From: an uncultured Eubacterium sp.
GTDB lineage: Bacteria > Bacillota > Clostridia > Lachnospirales > CAG-274
DNA: 61,824 nt
Assembly: GCA_900551755.1 (NCBI GenBank)
Contig: URXK01000010.1
Coordinates: 1 to 61,824, forward strand
Direction of reading: 5' to 3'
The position numbers were made by a program, and so were the translations under genes. Below the pieces are notes generated by a model that ran no database searches, was not told the DNA's origin, and saw only the letters and a list, made by a program, of their open reading frames with translations. Position 1 is the first letter of the stretch. The number at the start of each line of letters is the position of its first letter. Shown piece by piece: positions 1-8,754 of this stretch.

Positions 1-110
1 GTGGAAGTAAATTCCACCTGCGGATTAAAGTCTGCGACGCTTTAAGTTTTTGCAATAACATTTTCATTAATTGCAAATTTTTTCACTTTTGATGTTTTTA
101 GACAAACTAA

Positions 111-147
111 AGGGTACTGGATTATATCCAATACCCTTATTTTTATT
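111..147. terminator. Hairpin terminator, probably bidirectional
   Basis: A 10-bp stem with one mismatch (GGGTA.TGGA against TCCA.TACCC) is followed on the plus strand by TTATTTTTATT. It sits directly after the stop codon of the minus-strand gene at 143-1714. The better T-run lies on the plus side, so it may also end a plus-strand transcript entering from outside the window. Confidence 0.6.
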
Positions 148-1714
148 GAACACTATTTACTGTATTGTAGCTTATTCCTTCAGCATAATTAAATTTAACA
201 GTTGAACCAACTCCATAATTTAATATACCAATATTATCAACTACACTAACATCAAAAAGTTTATCACTACTATTTAATTTAATAAAATAATGACTATTTC
301 CGTCAACAATAACCTCAGAAATTTTTTGAATAACACCTTGAATTTCGTTAGTTTCGGGTGCAACTTTATCAGCAGAGTCTACTCCACTATTATTCATTAG
401 CTTAATATAATTCTGCTCACATTCAAGTATAGAATTTCCGACTGCAACAATTTGATACTTCTCAATATTAACCATTGCATAATCTTTAACAAGTCCTGCA
501 TCGTCCTTTAATGCCATAAAATATGTTGGCTGATTAGCAATATTTAAAAGAAGTGGAAATGTTGCTTTATAGCCTAAATTTTGAACTTGACCTTCAGCAG
601 ATGCCATAGCCGAATATTCTTCAGCACCAGCTATAGAATAATATCTTGTTTCTGCCGTTCTTTGGTTCATAAGAACAAAACCAACATTAGATTGGTCACC
701 AGCAACTGATGTAACGCCAGTGTAAACCCACACATCATCATCAAGAGCAATATAATTATAACCTGCTGTTGTTTGCAAACAACCCTTTTGACCAATTATG
801 CTATTAATATAACCACCACTTAATTTGCCATAATATTCATAATAATTAATTAACAAATCAGCTGAATAAACTCTATCAACCCAGTTAGGTACTTCATCAA
901 TGTTGTAAAGGCTTGTTGTGCCGTCAATAGCATTAACTATAACTACCTTTTTTATTTTAACACCACCAAATAATCCGATGGTGTAATCTCTCACTGGGCA
1001 AATCCAAACAGGAGTACCATTGTCATCAATTTCAAAGGAAATACTGTCAAATATATATGTTGGATAATTAAATCTCAAATGTCTATATATATTCCTATTA
1101 AAAATCTCTGATGTAGAATACTTAATACCTTCATTAAGTCTAACACATTCAACATCTTGAGTTGTCATATCAATTCTAATATAAGCAGGTATACCATTTT
1201 TTCTATTTGTAAGCCACTTAAAGAAATCGCCATAATCAAGAGGTGTAACTCTAACTGGTTTATTTTGATAGTTAATTTGTGAGTATAAGTCATTAACTTC
1301 AAACTGTGACACAAGGTCACCCATAGTACCCATTTTTCTTAAACCTAGTTTTTCAGCAGAGTCTTTATCAAGACTAGGTATTTCGTTATAATTAACCTCC
1401 TTAATATCTTCACTAAAATTTCGTTCTGATATATTAACAAGTTGAGAATATTTTTTAGCATTTATAATTTGTGATGACAAAATCCAGCCAACAGCAAAAA
1501 TTAATATTACAGCAACAATAATGCCTAAAACACTATTTTTAACTGCTCTATATGGAGCTTTAGTAACAACAAAAACACCTATAACCAACAACAAAACTAT
1601 AATAAATGACCACATTCCTGGTGAATGTAAATTAATAGCAGGCAAAGCTACATAGTAATAAACACCAGCTACAACAAGTAACAACAATACAAGTGCTACA
1701 ATAAGTTTTTTCAT
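143..1714 (-). CDS. Conserved membrane-anchored protein of unknown function, third gene of the smc-ftsY operon
   Basis: This 523-aa protein has three hydrophobic segments in its first about 85 residues (around 3-25, 36-50 and 62-82). A long region of about 430 residues follows, rich in Tyr, Asn and Asp, without a recognised enzymatic motif. The large C-terminal part is predicted to lie on one side of the membrane. The gene starts 10 bases after the ftsY stop codon with a GGGGAG ribosome binding site, so it is probably co-transcribed with smc and ftsY. That position suggests a role at the envelope or in protein insertion, but this is inference. I do not recognise the family with certainty. Confidence 0.8.
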   Translation of the reverse strand: MKKLIVALVLLLLVVAGVYYYVALPAINLHSPGMWSFIIVLLLVIGVFVVTKAPYRAVKNSVLGIIVAVILIFAVGWILSSQIINAKKYSQLVNISERNFSEDIKEVNYNEIPSLDKDSAEKLGLRKMGTMGDLVSQFEVNDLYSQINYQNKPVRVTPLDYGDFFKWLTNRKNGIPAYIRIDMTTQDVECVRLNEGIKYSTSEIFNRNIYRHLRFNYPTYIFDSISFEIDDNGTPVWICPVRDYTIGLFGGVKIKKVVIVNAIDGTTSLYNIDEVPNWVDRVYSADLLINYYEYYGKLSGGYINSIIGQKGCLQTTAGYNYIALDDDVWVYTGVTSVAGDQSNVGFVLMNQRTAETRYYSIAGAEEYSAMASAEGQVQNLGYKATFPLLLNIANQPTYFMALKDDAGLVKDYAMVNIEKYQIVAVGNSILECEQNYIKLMNNSGVDSADKVAPETNEIQGVIQKISEVIVDGNSHYFIKLNSSDKLFDVSVVDNIGILNYGVGSTVKFNYAEGISYNTVNSVQ

Positions 1715-1724
1715 TTAATCTCCC

Positions 1725-3173
1725 CTATTCTTCGTCAAATAAAGCCTTTGAAAAATCTTTTGAATTAAATGGCTGTAAGTCATTAATCTGCTCACCAACA
1801 CCAATATATCTAACAGGTATGTTCATATCGTGCTTAATAGCAAGAACAATACCACCCTTTGCTGTACCGTCAAGTTTAGTCAACACAAGACCAGTAATAT
1901 TAGCAACCTCTTTAAACAACTTAGCTTGCTGAATAGCATTTTGACCAGTTGTAGCATCTAAAACGAGAAATACCTCTGTATGTGCTTCTGGATACTCTCT
2001 ATCTATTACCTTAGCTATCTTTCTAAGCTCCTCCATAAGATTTTTCTTGTTATGAAGTCTACCAGCTGTATCGCAAATAAGAATATCTGTCTTTCTTGCC
2101 TTTGCAGCATTTACAGCATCAAATACTACTGCTGCTGGGTCAGAATTTTCTTGGTGCTTTATAACCTCACAGTTATTTCTGTCACCCCAAATTTGAAGCT
2201 GGTCAATAGCAGCAGCTCTAAATGTATCAGCAGCAGCCAAAAGAACAGTTTTGCCTTCTGTCAAATAGTTGTGAGCAAGTTTACCAATAGTGGTAGTTTT
2301 ACCAACACCATTAACACCAATTACTAATATAACAGTTGGGCTTGGCATATTAAGAGGCTCATCATCTTTTTCAAGTATTTCAGATATTACATTAACTAAA
2401 AGACCTTTAACCTCTGATGGGTCAGTTACTCTTTCATCTTTAACCTTTTCTCTTAACTTTTCAATGATGTAAAGTGATGTTTCAACGCCAATATCTGCCA
2501 TAATAAGAGCTTCTTCAAGCTCCTCAAATAAGTCCTCATCAATCTTTACAAAAGATTTAAGTACATTATCAACACTTGATAAAATGTTATCCCTAGTTTT
2601 GCTTAAGCCTGATTTAATTTTAGCAAAAAAGCCTAATTTCTTTTCCTGCACAGGTTCTTCTACTGTTGGCTCAGCCTCTATTGGTTCTTCTTCTACTACT
2701 GGCTCAGTTTCTACTAATTCTTCTTTTAGTTCTGGTTCAACCTCTACTGGTTTTTCCTCTACCACTGGTTCAACCTTTACTGGTTCTTCTTTTACTTCTG
2801 GTTCAACCTTTACTGGTTTTTCCTCTACCACTGGTTCAACCTTTACTGGTTCTTCTTTTACTTCTGGTTCAACTTCTGTTGGTTCTTCCGCTACCACTGG
2901 CTCAGCCTGTATTGGCTTTTCCTCTACCACTGGCTCAGTCTCTGTTGGTTCTTCTTCTATTTCTGCCTCAACCTCTAGTGGCTTTTCTTCTACTGCTGGT
3001 TCAACCTTTACAGGTTCTACAACTTTTTCAATTGTTTCAATAGTTTCAGTATCAGTATTGCCACTTTCATCACTATTGATAACAGCCTCTTTTCTTACTT
3101 CTTCCTTTACATTACTTACAGCATTTTCCTGTGCTGTATTTTTTTTCTTTTTTAAAAAATCAAAAAGTCCCAT
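1725..3173 (-). CDS. ftsY: Signal recognition particle receptor FtsY
   Basis: FtsY is the membrane-associated SRP receptor GTPase that docks ribosome-SRP complexes at the Sec translocon. The 482-aa protein has an unusually long acidic N-terminal A-domain (about residues 30-175) made of Glu/Pro/Val repeats, then the N and G domains. GTPase motifs are clear: GVNGVGKTT (G1), DTAGRL (G3) and TKLDGTAKGG (G4). The start codon overlaps the smc stop by one base (TAATG), with a strong AAGGAGGAG upstream inside smc, so translation is coupled. The acidic repeat is coded by a 66-bp DNA repeat (2761-2875). Family identity is certain; the A-domain role in lipid or translocon contact is known from the family. 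Confidence 0.97.
   Translation of the reverse strand: MGLFDFLKKKKNTAQENAVSNVKEEVRKEAVINSDESGNTDTETIETIEKVVEPVKVEPAVEEKPLEVEAEIEEEPTETEPVVEEKPIQAEPVVAEEPTEVEPEVKEEPVKVEPVVEEKPVKVEPEVKEEPVKVEPVVEEKPVEVEPELKEELVETEPVVEEEPIEAEPTVEEPVQEKKLGFFAKIKSGLSKTRDNILSSVDNVLKSFVKIDEDLFEELEEALIMADIGVETSLYIIEKLREKVKDERVTDPSEVKGLLVNVISEILEKDDEPLNMPSPTVILVIGVNGVGKTTTIGKLAHNYLTEGKTVLLAAADTFRAAAIDQLQIWGDRNNCEVIKHQENSDPAAVVFDAVNAAKARKTDILICDTAGRLHNKKNLMEELRKIAKVIDREYPEAHTEVFLVLDATTGQNAIQQAKLFKEVANITGLVLTKLDGTAKGGIVLAIKHDMNIPVRYIGVGEQINDLQPFNSKDFSKALFDEE
2650..3020 (-). repeat. Coding tandem repeat in the FtsY acidic domain
   Basis: The region codes for about eleven imperfect units of roughly 11 residues of the form VEEKPVKVEPE. 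Two neighbouring 66-bp units starting at 2761 and 2827 are almost identical, so copy number probably changes by slippage or recombination. The period is a multiple of three, so gain or loss keeps frame. Confidence 0.8.
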
Positions 3174-6100
3174 TATAATTGAACTCCTCCTTCATTAAAT
3201 TTAACAGATACTAACTTAGAAACACCCTGCTCCTGCATTGTAACACCATAGAGAATATCAGCTGCTTCCATAGTACCCTTTCTATGTGTAATAACAATAA
3301 ATTGAGTATCATTAATAAAATTGCTTAAATAATTTGCATATCTATTTACATTAGCATCATCAAGTGCAGCCTCAATCTCATCAAGTATACAAAATGGTGA
3401 TGGCTTCATCTTAAGAATAGCAAAAAGCAAGGCCATAGCTGTAAGTGCTTTTTCACCACCAGATAAAAGCATCATATTTTGCAAAGACTTTCCAGGTGGC
3501 TGAACAACAATATCAATTCCACAATTTAAAATATCATCAGTGTCACCTAATTTAAGCTCTGCTGAACCTCCGCCAAACATTTCAGCAAAAGTCTTAGTAA
3601 AGTTTTCACTAATTATAGCAAACTGCTCTTTAAACTGAACCTCCATCATATTGTTAAGGTCGTTTATAATATTGGTCAATTCCTTTTCTGTTTTAATAAT
3701 ATCATCTCTGTTATTTTTTAAGAAATCATATCTTTCCTTAACTTCTGCATATTCCTCAACAGCGTTAAGATTAACATTACCTAAGGCTCTTATTTCATTA
3801 CGAAGTTTCTTTTCTTCTTTTTTTAGTTCCTCTGTACTATCGTTTAACTTTTCAGAGTCCCTAGCAGCAACATAAGTAATTTCATATTCTTCCCACATTG
3901 AGTCATAAAGCTGACGACACTTGTTATCTGTGTTTTCCTTGCGAAGTTCAAGTCTATCAAGTTCTTTTTCAAGTCTTGACTTAGTTTCAAGCTGTTTCTT
4001 AATATCCACATCAAGTTTTTCTAGTTTTGTATTAATATTATTTTTTTCAGCAATATATTCTTGATTATCTCTAACAAGCATATCATACTTTTCAGTAATA
4101 TCTGCAATATTAATTTCAAGCTGACTAGTTTCAAAATTCTTTTCAGCTATTTTATTTTGATATTCTTCAATTAAATTTTTACTATTAAACATATTACTTT
4201 CAACTTCATTAATTTCTTCGTTAATACGCTTAATATCAACATTAAATGTATAAATATTATTTTCAAGCTGATTAATTTCAACTCTCATAGATGAAAGAAC
4301 TTCATTACTACTTTCTCTAATATCTCTGTCAGATTGTATCTGACTTTGGAAATCATTAAGCTTATTATTAGTATCATTAATCTCAGCATTAATTTCATCA
4401 AGAGCTTTATTTAACTCCTCAATTCTAGCATTACCAACATTAATAGTATTTTCAAGCTGAGTAAGCTCCTCATTAAAGTTATTTATTCTGCCACTAATAT
4501 CTTGAGCATACTCTTTAGTTTGTGACAACTTTGTTAATGTTTCAGTTTTGCTAATAGCCAACCTTTGAAGTTCTTCTTTTGACTCATTAATCTTATATCT
4601 AAGATTTTCATATATTTCAGTCATTTTTTCTATGTCATTATTAATAGCCGATTGTTCTTCAAAAAATTCCTTTAAAGCATTTCTAAGTTCAGTGATTTCT
4701 CTACCTCTTGAAAATATACCAGTAGACTTTTTATTAATAGAGCCACCAGTCATAGAACCACCAGCATTTAAAAGTTCGCCTTCAAGGGTAACAATTTTAT
4801 AAGCATACTTTGTTTTTCTTGCAAGAAGTACAGCATTATCCATATTATCAGCAATAATAACTCTTTCAAGGAGAGATGACATAATATTTTCATATTCTGG
4901 TGAATATTCAATAAGTTCTTTAGCAATGCCAATAACACCTTTTTCATTAATAATGTTATACTTTTCATTACCTAATGACTTAGGCTTAATAGCTGTCATT
5001 GGGAAAAATGTGGCTCTACCTTTATTATTTTTCTTTAAATAATTAATAGCCTTTTTAACATCATCTTCAGTCCTAGCAATAATATTCTGAACAGCAGAAC
5101 CTAAAGCAATTTCAATAGCTGTTTCGTATTTTTTATCACAATTAATTGCCTCACCAACAGCTCCACAAATACCCTTAAAATCTGGGTTTTTGTTATCTCT
5201 TTGATTTAATACAGCCTTAACACCAACAAAATAGCCTTCATAATTTTTTTCAAGGTCAGACAAAGCTCTTAATCTAGCATTTTTTTCTTGAATAGTTTTA
5301 GTCACAACCTGTTGCCTATTATTTGCATCAGTTAAATGAGCCTTAATATCACTAAGCTGTTGAGTATTTTTTTCAATAGTCGCTGTAATTTCTTTAGCCT
5401 TAGTATTAATATTATCTATTTCATTTTCAGCATCTTCAAGTATATTATTTCTCTCACTTTGCTGTTTCAAAAGTGCTGAAAGCTCTTCATCAAGTTTGTC
5501 CTTTCTTTTTTTAACCTGACCAACCATAGCCTCTGACTTACTTATTTCATTTTTAACATCTGTTGCATTATTCATTTTGTCAATAATGATGTTGTTAAAA
5601 TGATTAAGCTGTTCTTCATTTTCACTTACTCTTGAACTAATTTTTGAAAACTCATCAATTTTATTATTATATGCAGTTTGCTTATTTTTTAATTCATTTT
5701 CTTTATCAGCAAGTTTATGTTGTATATCATCAATTAAGGCTTTTTTGTCATTAATAGACTTAACCCCTTGAGAATTTTCTTCATTAATTCTATTAATATT
5801 TTCATTAAAATGTTCTATTTCCTGATTACAAAGTCTAATATCATTTTCTTTTTGCTCTTTGGCAGAACGCATATCAGCTATACCACTTGTATGCTCATCT
5901 AATCTAATTTCAATTTCATTAAGATTATTCTTAAGTTCTAGCTTTTGATTATTATACTTTTCTTCAGTTCTAGCCTCTGTCTCAATATCAATATTAAGCT
6001 GATTAATATGTACATTTAATTCCTTAAGTTCTTTTTCATATTTTTCAGCATCTCTAACAAATATATTAACTTGAACAAGTTTCATTCTGTCAGCAAGAAC

Positions 6101-6748
6101 AATACACTTTTTAGCCTTTTCTGCTTGTATTGCTAAAGGACCAACCTGTTTTTCAAGTTCATCAATAATGTCATTTACTCTAACAAGGTTTTCTTGCTCC
6201 CTAGATAATTTATTACTAGCCTCAACACATCTAGTTCTATACTTAACTATACCAGCAGCTTCCTCAAAAAGCTGTCGTCTATCTTCAGACTTACTTGATA
6301 AAATTTCATCAATTCTACCCTGACCAATAATAGAATAGCCTTCCTTGCCAACGCCAGTATCCATAAAAAGTTCAAATATGTCCTTTGCTCTGCACTTAGA
6401 ACCATTAATAAGATAGTCACTATCACCAGAACGAAAAACTCGTCTTGTAACAGTTATCTCACTATAGTCTAAGTTTAACTTTCTATCCTCATTGTCAAGG
6501 ACAAGGGAAACTTCAGCAAAACTTAGAGGCTTTCTATTTGCAGTACCATTAAATATAACATCTTCCATTTTAGTACCACGAAGACTTTTGGCACTTTTTT
6601 CACCTAGAACCCAACGAACAGCATCTGAAATATTGCTTTTGCCGCTACCATTAGGTCCAACAACAGCAGTAATGCCCTTATTAAATTCCAGCTTGATTTT
6701 ATCAGGGAAAGACTTAAAGCCCTGCAATTCTAATCGTTTAAGATACAT
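3173..6748 (-). CDS. smc: Chromosome segregation protein SMC
   Basis: SMC is the coiled-coil ATPase of bacterial condensin, working with ScpA and ScpB on chromosome compaction and segregation. The 1191-aa protein shows Walker A GPNGSGKSN near residue 32, a hinge around residues 510-640 flanked by two long coiled coils, the ABC signature LLSGGEKAL and Walker B FCILDEIEAALDD near the C-terminus. An upstream in-frame ATG at 6817 is rejected: the ATG at 6748 has GGAGAAA at the right distance and gives the canonical start MYLKRLELQGFKSF. It is the first gene of an operon with ftsY. A promoter with an extended -10 lies at 6788-6816. Confidence 0.97.
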   Translation of the reverse strand: MYLKRLELQGFKSFPDKIKLEFNKGITAVVGPNGSGKSNISDAVRWVLGEKSAKSLRGTKMEDVIFNGTANRKPLSFAEVSLVLDNEDRKLNLDYSEITVTRRVFRSGDSDYLINGSKCRAKDIFELFMDTGVGKEGYSIIGQGRIDEILSSKSEDRRQLFEEAAGIVKYRTRCVEASNKLSREQENLVRVNDIIDELEKQVGPLAIQAEKAKKCIVLADRMKLVQVNIFVRDAEKYEKELKELNVHINQLNIDIETEARTEEKYNNQKLELKNNLNEIEIRLDEHTSGIADMRSAKEQKENDIRLCNQEIEHFNENINRINEENSQGVKSINDKKALIDDIQHKLADKENELKNKQTAYNNKIDEFSKISSRVSENEEQLNHFNNIIIDKMNNATDVKNEISKSEAMVGQVKKRKDKLDEELSALLKQQSERNNILEDAENEIDNINTKAKEITATIEKNTQQLSDIKAHLTDANNRQQVVTKTIQEKNARLRALSDLEKNYEGYFVGVKAVLNQRDNKNPDFKGICGAVGEAINCDKKYETAIEIALGSAVQNIIARTEDDVKKAINYLKKNNKGRATFFPMTAIKPKSLGNEKYNIINEKGVIGIAKELIEYSPEYENIMSSLLERVIIADNMDNAVLLARKTKYAYKIVTLEGELLNAGGSMTGGSINKKSTGIFSRGREITELRNALKEFFEEQSAINNDIEKMTEIYENLRYKINESKEELQRLAISKTETLTKLSQTKEYAQDISGRINNFNEELTQLENTINVGNARIEELNKALDEINAEINDTNNKLNDFQSQIQSDRDIRESSNEVLSSMRVEINQLENNIYTFNVDIKRINEEINEVESNMFNSKNLIEEYQNKIAEKNFETSQLEINIADITEKYDMLVRDNQEYIAEKNNINTKLEKLDVDIKKQLETKSRLEKELDRLELRKENTDNKCRQLYDSMWEEYEITYVAARDSEKLNDSTEELKKEEKKLRNEIRALGNVNLNAVEEYAEVKERYDFLKNNRDDIIKTEKELTNIINDLNNMMEVQFKEQFAIISENFTKTFAEMFGGGSAELKLGDTDDILNCGIDIVVQPPGKSLQNMMLLSGGEKALTAMALLFAILKMKPSPFCILDEIEAALDDANVNRYANYLSNFINDTQFIVITHRKGTMEAADILYGVTMQEQGVSKLVSVKFNEGGVQL

Positions 6749-6787
6749 TATTATTTCTCCATCTATAATCAATTGTATATACATATT

Positions 6788-6816
6788 ATTATAACAAAAA
6801 TTTATATAAATTTCCA
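6788..6816 (-). promoter_or_regulatory. Sigma-A-type promoter of smc
   Basis: On the minus strand TGGAAA, a 17-bp spacer and TATAAT occur, with an extended -10 (TGTTATAAT). The -35 is weak (4 of 6). It lies between the upstream gene's terminator and the smc start. Confidence 0.5.
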
Positions 6817-6829
6817 CATAAAATTAGAC

Positions 6830-6860
6830 TAAAAAAGCTCCACAATTAATCTGTGAAGCT
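6830..6860 (-). terminator. Terminator after the Cys-rich gene
   Basis: Minus strand: a 9-bp stem (AGCTTCACA against TGTGGAGCT, one G-U pair) is followed by six T. The stem overlaps the last codons and stop of the gene ending at 6846, and it separates that operon from smc. Confidence 0.75.
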
Positions 6861-7100
6861 CTTACTTATTTCTTCAATTATTTTGTCATAGTTTTTAGGT
6901 ATATGAGGGAAAAGACAATCTGAACAATCTTTTATTCTCTTATCCTTTACATTAATATATTTTGGATTACCTAAACATTTTTCATCTCTGTAAAAAGGAC
7001 AATAGCAAAACATACAGTTAAAGTCATTAAGACCTTTATGGCAAGGATAATATTCACATTCCTTATTTGCAAAAAATTTATAAGAATTTTTCATAATCAT
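6846..7100 (-). CDS. Small cysteine-rich protein, probable metal-binding domain
   Basis: This protein of about 84 residues carries nine cysteines in pairs: CEYYPC, CMFCYCPFYRDEKC and CSDCLFPH. The pattern NSYKFFANKECEYYPCH resembles the Cys-rich small domain family (Pfam Cys_rich_CPCC/PF04071 type), found alone or beside cobamide genes. No function is established and none can be shown here. The chosen ATG at 7100 overlaps the stop of the upstream metallo-beta-lactamase gene by one base (TAATG); an ATG at 7094 is equally possible. No strong ribosome binding site is visible, which fits translational coupling. It ends in a terminator at 6830-6860. Confidence 0.8.
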   Translation of the reverse strand: MIMKNSYKFFANKECEYYPCHKGLNDFNCMFCYCPFYRDEKCLGNPKYINVKDKRIKDCSDCLFPHIPKNYDKIIEEISKSFTD

Positions 7101-8221
7101 TATTGAGGCTTGCAAATTCCACAAGGCGAATATCCCTTGTTTTTAAGGTCAACTGCATTGCCAACATACTCCTCTTTATTATTATCATTCATCTTACTTA
7201 CACTAGAACAGCTAGGCTTATGAAATTTCATTGAACCTGTGTTTAAAATATATGTATTGCTACTAGTTTTTGAATTTGTTGACTTAACTTCAGCAGTTGT
7301 ATTCTCTACTGCATTATCAGTAGTTGCAACAGCCTTAGTTTGCGTATCACTAACAATATTATTACCATATTTCATATTAATTCCATTGCCACTACATTCT
7401 GCAATAATTGTACCCATTGTGTCAGTTCTATACATTTTAATATTATGTTTATTAAATCTGGCAACAGTTTCCTTGTGTGGGTGACCATAGTCATTATTTT
7501 GACCACAGCTAATAACAGCTATTTGAGGATTAACTGCACTAACAAAGGCTTCAGTTGATGAAGTTGAACTACCGTGATGACCTGCCTTTAATAAATTGGC
7601 AGAAATATCAGCACCACTATTTAAAATATCACTTTCTTCTCCCTTGCTACAATCACCAGTAAGTAAAATACTATCATTTAAGTAACTTAATTTAATCACT
7701 ACTGAATTATCATTTGTTTCATTTGTTATTTTAATAGGACCAACTATTTTACAATTAAAATTACCTACACTAAAGTCATTGCCAGCCTTAGCCTCAATAA
7801 CATTTACATTATTGTTTTCAACAGCATCAAGCATTTTTTCAAAGCATCTAGTTGAAGTAGACTGATTAGGCATAATAATATTATCAACCTTAACACTATT
7901 AATTACATCGTCCATACCACCGATATGGTCAGAATGTGGGTGGGTTGCTACAACATATTTAAGCTCTTTTATGCCTAAGCTATTAATATAATTTACTACT
8001 GTAGTTCCTTGGTCCTCTTCGCCAGCATCAACAAGCATATATTCGCCATTACTTTCAACTAATATGCTATCACCTTGGTCAACATCAATAAAGTGAACCC
8101 TGTTATCTGTTGATGTTGTATTTTGTGTTGTTTGTGTAGACTCAGCAACATTGTATGAATTTGAACAACCCATTAAAAATACAAATGCAAATATAGCTAT
8201 AAAACTTTTTAAACTTTTCAT
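7100..8221 (-). CDS. Secreted ComEC/Rec2-like metallo-beta-lactamase lipoprotein
   Basis: The 373-aa protein begins with a lipoprotein signal (hydrophobic stretch, then FLMGCSNS), so it is probably anchored outside the membrane. The metallo-beta-lactamase fold is shown by FIDVDQGDSILVE, THPHSDHIGG and GHHGS, as in the nuclease-like C-terminal domain of the competence protein ComEC. After a Thr/Ser linker, a C-terminal module (about residues 325-373) has KFHKPSCSSV and SPCGICKP. These match the short HxxxC...CxxC domain often found at the end of secreted nucleases. A role in extracellular DNA breakdown or uptake is inferred. Its start overlaps the upstream ORF by four bases (ATGA), so the three genes at 6846-8670 form one coupled unit. 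Confidence 0.88.
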   Translation of the reverse strand: MKSLKSFIAIFAFVFLMGCSNSYNVAESTQTTQNTTSTDNRVHFIDVDQGDSILVESNGEYMLVDAGEEDQGTTVVNYINSLGIKELKYVVATHPHSDHIGGMDDVINSVKVDNIIMPNQSTSTRCFEKMLDAVENNNVNVIEAKAGNDFSVGNFNCKIVGPIKITNETNDNSVVIKLSYLNDSILLTGDCSKGEESDILNSGADISANLLKAGHHGSSTSSTEAFVSAVNPQIAVISCGQNNDYGHPHKETVARFNKHNIKMYRTDTMGTIIAECSGNGINMKYGNNIVSDTQTKAVATTDNAVENTTAEVKSTNSKTSSNTYILNTGSMKFHKPSCSSVSKMNDNNKEEYVGNAVDLKNKGYSPCGICKPQ

Positions 8222-8670
8222 AATTTCTCCTTTTTGTCTGCGGTATTAATACATTCAACAAGTTTGTTATCATTATTATAAAAGTTGACCTTAATAGATG
8301 CGTCATTTTGAGGTATACCACTTATAACCTGATAAGTCGCACTAGCAATTTGCAAATCAAAAACTATGTCTTTTCTTTCTTTTTTAGTCAACTTACTAAA
8401 AACAATATCAAATACTGTATAATCTGAATTATATTTTACACTAAGGACACCTTTATACTTATCTACCAAAGAATTAGCAATATTTTCAACCCTTTTCTTT
8501 AATCCAAAAACAAAATCGTCATATTTATCTTGAGTAATGAAAGCAGATACAAAGCCGGTTTCTTCATCAATAGTCACACCATAAGCACCTAATCTTTTAA
8601 TCTGTTCTCTTATGTCCTTTTCTTTGTCATTGTTACCAAAATATTCTGGAGATATAACCATTTTAATCAT
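8218..8670 (-). CDS. Protein of unknown function, first gene of the metallo-beta-lactamase operon
   Basis: This 150-aa soluble protein has no signal peptide or membrane segment and no motif I recognise. It is mixed alpha/beta by composition, with several basic/acidic helices in the middle. It starts at ATG 8670 with AAGGAG seven bases upstream. Its stop overlaps the start of the metallo-beta-lactamase lipoprotein (ATGA). The 5' leader is very short because its promoter lies within the terminator hairpin of the upstream efflux operon. Function is unknown. Confidence 0.8.
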   Translation of the reverse strand: MIKMVISPEYFGNNDKEKDIREQIKRLGAYGVTIDEETGFVSAFITQDKYDDFVFGLKKRVENIANSLVDKYKGVLSVKYNSDYTVFDIVFSKLTKKERKDIVFDLQIASATYQVISGIPQNDASIKVNFYNNDNKLVECINTADKKEKL

Positions 8671-8683
8671 ATAACCACTCCTT

Positions 8684-8722
8684 AAAAAAACCTCTCTCTT
8701 AGTATACCCTAAAGAGAGAGGT
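8684..8722 (-). terminator. Terminator of the RND efflux operon
   Basis: Minus strand: a nearly perfect stem (AACCTCTCTCTT against AAGAGAGAGGTT) is followed by seven T. It lies 33 bp after the TolC-like gene. The same hairpin contains the promoter elements of the next gene. Confidence 0.85.
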
Positions 8723-8729
8723 TTTTCAA
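8701..8729 (-). promoter_or_regulatory. Promoter nested inside the terminator hairpin
   Basis: Minus strand TTGAAA (8724-8729), 17-bp spacer, TATACT (8701-8706): five of six matches in each box. The -10 sits in the hairpin loop and the expected start (about 8694) in the 3' arm of the stem. Only about 20 bp separate the T-run from the start codon at 8670, so no other promoter position is available for that gene. Confidence 0.7.
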
Positions 8730-8754
8730 TATATTAAATAATTATATTTACTAA

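Noticed and set aside
1..45. Plus-strand frame ending in STCGLKSATL and a stop at the window edge
   Set aside because: Could be the tail of an upstream plus-strand gene, but 14 codons without context and an overlapping small hairpin (GTGGAA/TTCCAC) are not enough to call it.
2650..3020. CRISPR-like regular repeats
   Set aside because: The units are contiguous, coding and in frame with FtsY; there are no unique spacers.
2584..3198. Long plus-strand frames rich in Ser/Gly/Thr or Leu/Val opposite ftsY
   Set aside because: They mirror the repetitive acidic coding tract of FtsY and have no ribosome binding site or realistic protein composition.
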